DNA from: Hypericum androsaemum
Lineage: Eukaryota; Streptophyta; Magnoliopsida; Malpighiales; Hypericaceae
Assembly: GCA_963995505.1 (NCBI GenBank)
Contig: OZ023182.1
Coordinates: 1,999,001 to 2,063,000, forward strand
Direction of reading: 5' to 3'
DNA length: 64,000 nt
Part shown: positions 57,074 through 64,000 of the stretch, in pieces
Layout of the letters: every line of letters starts with the position of its first letter
How positions within the stretch are numbered: the stretch's first letter is position 1
Position numbers and translations under genes: made by a program
The notes under the pieces: model-generated
Told to the model about the DNA's origin: nothing
Seen by the model: only the letters and a program-made list of their open reading frames with translations
Database searches by the model: none

Positions 57074-59584
57074 GCTCGACACATAGGTCTCAATAAATTA
57101 AGCAAAATAAAATCAAAATGTAACTCATTCGGATAATCTAATACTGACTTATAACACTTACAAAATCAAAAAAAATTAACTCATTCCCCTCCCCTTTTAT
57201 TACAAAATTTTAAAGTACATGCCACTGACAACAGGTGAGTCGACCCACTCTTGGGTCGACTCTACTATTTTTAAAAATTTTTAATTAAATTTTTGTCTAT
57301 TTGAGAAATATATTAAGTTTTTGCCTATTTAGAGAATATATCTATATTTTTTTTACCTATTTTGAAAAAAATCCCAAAAAATAGAGAGAGAACAAGTTGA
57401 TTAATATCGTACAAGAAAGCAATTCGCTTAGTAGATGATCCGGTGCCCTATTTCCGACAGCAGCATTAATTAGACATGAAAATAATTTGTACTCGGAAAT
57501 TCAATTAACGTAAGACATAAAGGAATTACGGTGTAGAACTACATTCACTGATATAAACGTGAAAGTAGGGTTCTATCTTACCGATGTATTTTTTTTTATC
57601 GTAATTTTTTTTAACATAATTTTGCCACCCTAAGATTTTGCTGATGTCGACAGTGACAATTTCGCAAAAAAAAATCTACCCTATTTAGGATGTAATTATT
57701 ACGAATTTTTTTATAAGTAATTATTACGGTTAATAAAACTTACTTATCCAAAAAAGACAAAGGAATTCCAAGCATGGAACAACAAAAAGTATGAAGCAAT
57801 AAAGTGGGAAATAAGGAAGGCATAACACACTTTTTAACTTTTTGTAGCCTTTCCCGTTATGCGAAAATGATTGATTTGATAGTATAACTTCTTGTAGGTT
57901 GATGCTACCTATGAATTATAAATAATATTGCTTGTACTTCTTATACGATTATGATTATTGGTTATTGAGGCATAAGCTCTGGAAAAAAAAATGGAAAAGG
58001 ACAGATGATTATATAATATTGCTTGTCATTCTTATGCAACAATAAATATAAATAATAGTTTTTCAAAATTGTACAGAATTTAAATTTTTAGAAATATTTT
58101 ATATTCAAATTTCACGAATGAAAATAAATTATTGCAAAAGTCACACCTCACATAAGGTAAGAAATCTAGTATAACATAGAATAGAGAAAAAAAAATCAAA
58201 TGCTACAATTGGAATATCTTTTGTGTTGGTGCAATCATTTAGTACACGCTCTTTTTGGGCCTGATTTAAGTAAATTCGTCAATTACACCAAAAGCATTCG
58301 CAACTGAAGGTATATGGAATTAGGAATATGGTGGGTAAACCATGTTTCGGCCGTGAATTATTTCTTAGTGGATAACCTTTATTTATTTTAAAAGAATAGT
58401 TGACAAACCTGTTCAATTGTGGTAAAGATTCTTACACTTTTCATTAGGTTGTTAATAACAAAAAATGCTTATGATTCTTAATAGTCGAGAGATTAATAAC
58501 CCCTTCATTTGACTTTTTTATAAGTAACCCATTTAACTTAGTCTCCTTTTCGTGTTACTTGTAATAAGGAAAAACCACAAATAAGGAAGCGTATCTATTC
58601 GAGAATGACAGGTTTTTCCTATAACTAATATGACAGGTCTAAAATTACTTTATAAGCTGATACTTTATACGGATTCAAGAAATATTATTTGGACACTTAG
58701 AACAACTGAAAATGAGCTATTCTAGCTTAAAATCAATATATGTTTAATTTTTTTGGTAAGTAAAATTTTATTAATTACTGGAAAATTCTCGCGTTATCAA
58801 TATGTGTCAAGTTTGAGTGTTTGTGAATGCTGTAATGTTATATATTTTTCGAGAAAAATTTACCAACATTTAAAAGTGCTATCCGTCTTAAATATCTTAG
58901 TAGATATTGAGATATAAGGTGATTTGAACCAAAAAATTATACGGATTCAAAGTATAATTAAAGGGCATAACACCCACTACAACATGAAGCTAAGTGCTAC
59001 ATAGTCTCTTTTTCATTAATAAACAAACTTTTTTAAGGCATAAGGGATCACTATTTCACTTTTTATTTCATTTTAAATTGGTCCGTACCTAGGGTTCTTT
59101 ATTCTCCTGTTTTAAATCAGAGACTTCGTGAGTGTTTTTTTTTATAGGTAAAATTTTATTGCTCCAATAAGCAATAAAGCATCTCCTATATTGGTGAGGG
59201 TACTTAAATAACTAACTTCATGTATTGGGAATTAATTCACTAAACTTGTACTGTTCTTAAATAATGCAATCCGATACGAGGTCGATTATATTGTTGAAAA
59301 AAACGAGGACAATGAAATAGTTAGTTCCACCAGTGATGTTAAAGGCGATCCTAAGGAAATTAGATCTAACTATGATTTTGAGTTTCATATTTTACAATGA
59401 AATAAAAAAATTATTAAGGAATTATTTGGTGCCTCTGACTTTTGTAAATTACACTTTTTTGTAAAGGTAAACTTTTTAGTCCATAATTAGTAATTACACA
59501 TGTCATGACTGAACCATGAACTTCTGTCATCATACAAATACACTTTAACTAGTAAATTACACTTCCGAGATTTATAAAGAATCA
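57074..59584. other. AT-rich intergenic DNA
   Basis: Long gene-free stretch. TTTTTTTTTATAGGTAAAAT and TTTTTTGGTAAGTAAAATT (59140 and 58750) resemble LINE 3' poly(A) junctions on the minus strand, so small LINE tails may be present. No gene is supported. Confidence 0.4.
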
Positions 59585-59967
59585 AATCATGTTAGAATCT
59601 CCATATCCAACCCAAAACCTTAAGGTAATAGGTTGGTGGATTTTTCACACTTATAAAGTTGCCCTCCACTCGTGTTTTAACCGATATGGGATTTTCAACA
59701 CGCCACCTCAAACGAGACCCCACCTCAGGTCAAATATTGCACTGGCTTTGACTTCACCAAAGTGCGGCACGGGCTTTGACTTCACCAACATGCGAGAAAT
59801 GGGGATCGTGCGAGTTCAACAATGGGCACGGAATCAACCTGCTCTGATACCATGTTAGAATTTACATATCCAACCCAAAATCTTAAGGCAATGGGTTGGT
59901 GAATTTTTCACACTTATAAAGTTGCCCCCACTCGTGTGTTAACCGATATGAGATTCTCAACAAATCA
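59585..59967 (-). mobile_element. Complete TRIM (miniature LTR retrotransposon)
   Basis: The element spans 59590-59962 (373 bp). Direct LTRs of 111 and 110 bp (59590-59700 and 59853-59962) both run TGTTAGAAT...TTCAACA or TCTCAACA. The primer-binding site is TGGTATCAGAGCA on the minus strand (complement of 59840-59852, directly beside the right LTR). A purine tract lies beside the left LTR (complement of CGCCACCTCAAACGA). Target duplications AATCA are perfect (59585-59589 and 59963-59967). The 152-bp interior encodes nothing and holds a tandem GACTTCACCAA pair. Confidence 0.93.
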
Positions 59968-60034
59968 ATTGTAAAAATAATTATTGCTAACTTAATGATA
60001 AATATAAAAAAGACAACCATCTTTTTTTGTTTAG
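59968..60034. other. Intergenic DNA
   Basis: Short AT-rich spacer between TRIM and SINE. Confidence 0.35.
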
Positions 60035-60180
60035 ACCACCTGGTATGTAGATAATACTACGCCGACTAATCTTTGTTCGAACTAGGTGAAACCTTTGAAA
60101 TGTGGTAAAGCTCTCCAAATAAATATTTAACACTGCTGTATTCGTAAGAATTCAGATTCGATATCTCTTGATTAATATAG
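60035..60180 (-). mobile_element. SINE (family A), good copy
   Basis: Complement of CTAATCTTTGTTCGAACTAG, AACCTTTGAAATGTGGTAAA, GCTCTCCAAATAAATATTTA and ACACTGCTGTATTCGTAAGA. The order and sequence match the copy at 4305-4495, and a decayed B box lies near 60150. Confidence 0.6.
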
Positions 60181-61700
60181 AATAACGTGATGAGTGTTTG
60201 TTAGTTCCCTCTTTCTATTTGTATAAAGTAGTGGCTCGCCTTACTGGTGAGGCGTTGATGGGCCGGAAAATATTGAACTTGGACAGCAGTTAAAATTATG
60301 CATGCGGAACTTTGTCGAGATGAGGCAAATAGAACAATGGGTTTTATGATCTATTGAGAATGTGAGCTGAGTTGCCAAGTTAATTTAAGTGGGCCACCTG
60401 CCATGGAATCGGCCCATTAACCAATCTATTTTTCCGAAAATGTGTTCAAAATCTCACACTTTAAGAAGGTGAGAAATTTTATTGAAAGGTTAAAACAATA
60501 TAAAGAGATAAAATTCATATTTTTGTTAAGTAAATCTGATCATATCAGCCATAGCAAGGAAATGGCATGGCGATGATAAAATTGATCAAGATTTATCATC
60601 AAATTCACTCTTCTAACCTTTTTAAAGACTCTGTTTATCATTAATCTCCGATCAATCATTGTTTTGTCGGAATACGACATAAATCTCACACCGCATACAC
60701 AATTTTCTTTTCCCGGATGATATGGTTACCTTCGAGGATATTGGTGTCACAAGTTCAGCTAGTAGTAATTATTAGAGTTAAATATATTTGACAAACCTAA
60801 AAATAAGAGTTGTACATATTTTACTTTTCGCAATATTCACTTTAAATTCTTATTTAAAAGTGGTTATCAATAAGAGTTGATCCAAATAAGAGATTGAATT
60901 TAATGAAAATAAATTTCGGTTCAGTCTTTGCAGATATAGAATAAAGTGTTGGGAGAATCGCTCTCAAAAAATAAGTATAAGTAGGGTTCAACGTCGCTTA
61001 ATTCTAAATACGAGAAAAATATATATTTAAAAACCGTTTTGTTAATCATATTTCGCAAGGCACTTGTGATTAATGCCCATACATAAAGAGGAACCAGCCA
61101 ACCTCAAGTTGCCACGAGACGGGCACGTGAAGGAAAAAAAATAAAACAAAAGAAAAGAAAGTGAGAACTGAGAGGGAGATAAATACTAAATAGGCCCACC
61201 AAATTGGTATGCTGGGTGGGCTAATTCCTTTTATTGTCCCGTGGTATGTCCCTATGAGCCCCCAAAAGGCAACACCACAGTGATGGCCTACCTGGCCTTT
61301 TTTTAATATCAAAACTCTTTATTTATAAATGAGTATGTCAATAAAATTTTAACATTCGTAAAATTTAAGTACAAATTTTTTTTAACTAAATCCAAATCAA
61401 TTTCTCTCGCCTCTTTACGCCAGCGCATGAGTTTTATTACGACTGTTATGTGAACAGCAAATATTCACGGACAAACTTATTTCTTTTAGGATATCTACGA
61501 ATCCGCTGGTTTTTTCAAGTTGTCAACTCAGCATATTGACCTGATCACAGGTTCAACAACATTGTTACGGTTAAAACCATTGGATAGGGTTCAATAAAAT
61601 ATCAGTCACTGTTAAATTACCGGTTCAACAATCGATTAAAACTGTATTTTATTTGGGACTGGATTTGGTCATGAATGGCCCATTTCAGGATGAGCCTCAA
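60181..61700. other. AT-rich intergenic DNA
   Basis: No gene is supported; the minus-strand frame 61070-61312 has no recognisable domain. Confidence 0.4.
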
Positions 61701-61719
61701 ACACAAATGGACCGGTGGC

Positions 61720-62345
61720 AAAATGGTAATATATTCGAAAAACAAGGAAAAAACCGACCAAGGAAAAAAGAGATGGCGCGCGCGTCACAAAATGGTATGC
61801 CGAGTAATGATAAAATGGTATGCCGCATCATGACAAAATGGTATGTCGTGTTATGACAAAATGATATGCAATAGACAACTATAACCGACCAAATGGCATG
61901 CATCATAAAATGGTATGTCCAGTAATGAGAAAATGTTATGTCGTGTCATGAAAAAATGGTATGTCATGTCATGACAAAATGGTATGCCATGTATAGCTTG
62001 TGTACTGTATCATTTAATTAATTAATCATTTTTTATTATAAGTGTTTTTACATAACCGACCAAATCATTTCAACATATCGGGTTTTACCATTTGAAAAAA
62101 CCGGATATACCATTTAATATAATTGAGCATACCATTTGACATAACTCGACATACAATTCGATATAATTGGGCATACCATTTGACATAACCGGACGTACCA
62201 TTCCATATAATTGGGCAGATCATTTGACATAACCAGACATACCATTTGATATAATTGAAAATACTATTTGACATAATTAAACATATCATTTGATATAATA
62301 GAAAATACAATTTTACATAACTAGACATACCATTCGATATAAAAG
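61720..62345. repeat. Foldback structure: two inverted minisatellite arrays
   Basis: The left arm (about 61725-61995) holds tandem units of about 20-23 bp such as ATGACAAAATGGTATGTCGT. The right arm (about 62085-62345) holds units such as ATACCATTTGACATAACCGG. The right unit is the reverse complement of the left (CCGGTTATGTCAAATGGTAT against TGTTATGACAAAATGGTATG). A spacer of about 90 bp with CATTTAATTAATTAATC lies between them. CCGACCAA also recurs near both arms. This arrangement resembles the long arms of foldback or FARE-type elements. The frame 62065-62328 is only translation of the repeat. Confidence 0.7.
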
Positions 62346-63540
62346 AAAAAAATCAAAAAAAGTTACAATTGAATTTTTTTTTTCAAACGACTCTCCTATA
62401 ATTATGTGAGTCACTACTACCATCAAGATGATGTTCAATCATCGTAATCAACATCTATTTCTAAAATTCCATTCGTCTTTATGAAGAGAGGTCGACAAAA
62501 TCCCAAACTCCTTTGCCTCTTCCCCTGAAAACCCACGACTAGCAGTCGCCGACGACGAGGTCCACCAGCGATGATGAGCAGTCACCAGCGACGAGGATGA
62601 TGCCGTCGTCGAAGAGGAAGATGCGGACGAGATAACAATTTCCTGGATCTTAGGTTTAAGGAGAGAGAGTGAGGGGAAGAAAAGAGGGAGGAAGGGAAGA
62701 GATTTAATAAAATGACCAAAACACCCTGAGTGAATCTTGATCATCAGATCTTGCGCATGATTTAAAAATTTGATTCAATGGCTCTCCTTTCATCCAGATT
62801 GTTCATCAATCACTTTTCAAATCAAGACTCGATCCCCTTCCATTTTATTCACAACATTATTTTTTTTAGAATGGTGGCGCGAAGCATAACATTAAGGTAC
62901 CGAGTTACAAAACATAGATAGGAAATATATAGACAAATTGTTGGGCTAAGGTCTGTGAAAGAAGGTTGACCACCAACAAATTATTAGAGTGGTTATGGTG
63001 CACTAAGTCAAACTTCCAATTTTTGAATTAGTGTAGTGGTTAAGCATGAACGAGGATGAATATAAATTCTTAATAAGTCTACTTGGTTACATGTGTCTCA
63101 CAGAAGCACCTTAAGAGACTTACCTATAAGAGTATGAAAATCAGATCGTTTCTTAAGAGAGTAAGACCGCTCTCTAAAGAAGACTAATGGATTCAGGATA
63201 TAAGCACATGGCCATTAACGTGCGAGTTACAGAACACACTAACCTCTGAAATCAGTATGTGTGGAGATTTCAATTTTATCGCAAGGGGTACTTGGTTCAA
63301 GATTCGTTCACCATAGAACCTCGATAAGACTTTGAGTTTCTCACACTAAGTAAAGGTTCAAATCCAAAAGATACTTATCATTTATGTATTGGCTTCTACG
63401 ATGATGCTCATTCCTATCCTAGCTTGAACTACGTTGGCTTGATCTCTCGCGGGTACGTAGGTAGTCACTTAAGTGATGCAGTCATTCCATTTTACAAAAA
63501 AATTATGTTAAAATTTTCAATATTTACTATTTTAAAACTT
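62346..63540. other. Intergenic and probable 3' non-coding part of a retroelement
   Basis: A GC-rich pocket at 62470-62640 with CGACGACGAGG repeats stands out, but no domain is recognisable; the minus-strand frame 62448-62744 is low-complexity Ser-rich. From about 62940 the sequence probably belongs to the untranslated part of the LTR element whose LTR starts at 63559. I see no integrase, reverse transcriptase or RNase H there. Confidence 0.35.
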
Positions 63541-63547
63541 TTAAAAA

Positions 63548-63558
63548 TAGGGGGAGAA
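63548..63558 (+). other. Polypurine tract
   Basis: The purine run AGGGGGAGAA directly precedes TGTTGAATATTTTC, the start of an LTR, as in copia elements. Confidence 0.55.
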
Positions 63559-64000
63559 TGTTGAATATTTTCAAACCGCCACGATAGGGAGTAAATGAGA
63601 TCGACTAGCGTTATTTGAATTAGGAAGAGCTAGCGATTGATAGTTCATTGACGCCCGCCAGAAATTAATTTCCGAGAGCGTTATTCCATGAACTTGCGGC
63701 CGCAAGTTCATTGGCGCCTGCCAGAAATTAATTTTCGAAGCTGTTTTCTTGCAACTTGCGGCTGCCAGTTAATTGGCGACCACAAGTCTACCTGGACAGA
63801 TTCAAACTTCGTACCTTTTGAGTTTAAATTCAAGTGAAGTGATCTAAACCCATAAGCCACCATTCATGAACGTTCCGAAAATATTTATGGATGATGAAGA
63901 GGCTTTAATAATGAATCCCAACCACTATAAATAGCAATTAACATGTTCTCGTATTCTAACGAGCTTCCTACACCTACTACAAGCATATCAGAATCCAAAT
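63559..64000 (+). repeat. LTR of copia-type element, cut by window edge
   Basis: It begins TGTTGAATATTTTC after a polypurine tract, so it is the 3' LTR of an element lying to its left. It contains a TATA box (CTATAAATAGC at about 63925) and three tandem repeats of about 63 bp starting at 63644, 63707 and 63769 (units begin TTCATTGACGCCCGCC, TTCATTGGCGCCTGCC and TTAATTGGCGACC). Its GGCG-rich motifs resemble the LTR at 11186-11506. The end lies beyond the window. Confidence 0.6.

Noticed and set aside
62065..62328. Protein of repeated Tyr-Val-Lys-Trp-like motifs
   Set aside because: It is a translation of the right minisatellite arm; codons follow the DNA repeat and not selection.
1..64000. 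CRISPR array, phage, or bacterial-type operon
   Set aside because: No regularly spaced direct repeats with unique spacers and no bacterial gene organisation; introns and plant genes exclude a prokaryotic source.

Overview
The window is nuclear DNA from a flowering plant, most likely a eudicot. The coding content is plant-specific (a YUCCA auxin-synthesis monooxygenase, OVATE-family repressors, a polyol transporter), introns are GT-AG, the intergenic DNA is AT-rich, and plant transposon families are abundant (Ty1-copia, Cassandra and other TRIMs, Mutator-like elements, hAT MITEs, L1-type LINEs, tRNA-derived SINEs). I cannot name the species from sequence alone.

Host genes, left to right: (1) 1-1576 (+), the last five exons of the catalytic subunit of mitochondrial NAD-dependent isocitrate dehydrogenase (IDH5 type), cut by the left edge. 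(2) 6258-7927 (+), an intact two-exon PLT5-type polyol/monosaccharide transporter. (3) 15336-16277 (+), a single-exon OVATE family protein. (4) 31693-32289 (+), a second, shorter OVATE-like protein resembling OFP17. (5) 46898-49977 (-), a complete four-exon YUCCA flavin monooxygenase. These genes are not an operon and share no pathway. They are separated by 8-16 kb of repeat-rich DNA.

The intergenic DNA is mostly transposon debris, and several elements can be delimited to the base. A Mutator-like MITE lies at 11973-12289 (9-bp target duplication). A hAT-type MITE lies at 13898-14442. A large MULE at 21405-23573 contains a complete Cassandra TRIM (22156-22763) whose LTRs carry 5S-rRNA-like sequence. 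LINE reverse-transcriptase remains occupy about 24443-27035. Two Pack-MULEs with perfect 9-bp target duplications carry fragments that look like host genes: 29386-30775 (HhH-GPD DNA-glycosylase-like) and 43135-44353 (ZIP4/SPO22-like). A degenerate but structurally complete copia element lies at 35950-41203 (target duplication GTTTA), with a small tRNA-like insertion in its 5' LTR. A complete TRIM lies at 59590-59962 (target duplication AATCA). A foldback structure with minisatellite arms spans about 61720-62345. A copia-type LTR begins at 63559 and runs off the right edge. A broken exon of a REVEILLE-type MYB gene sits at 56695-56990.

The strongest discoveries are the gene-fragment-carrying MULEs, the Cassandra nested in a MULE, the inverted minisatellite foldback, and a dispersed tRNA-derived SINE family with about ten copies. 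I see no CRISPR, no functional tRNA or rRNA gene, and no convincing novel protein-coding system. Family assignments rest on recognised motifs and remembered family sequences; no database search was run.
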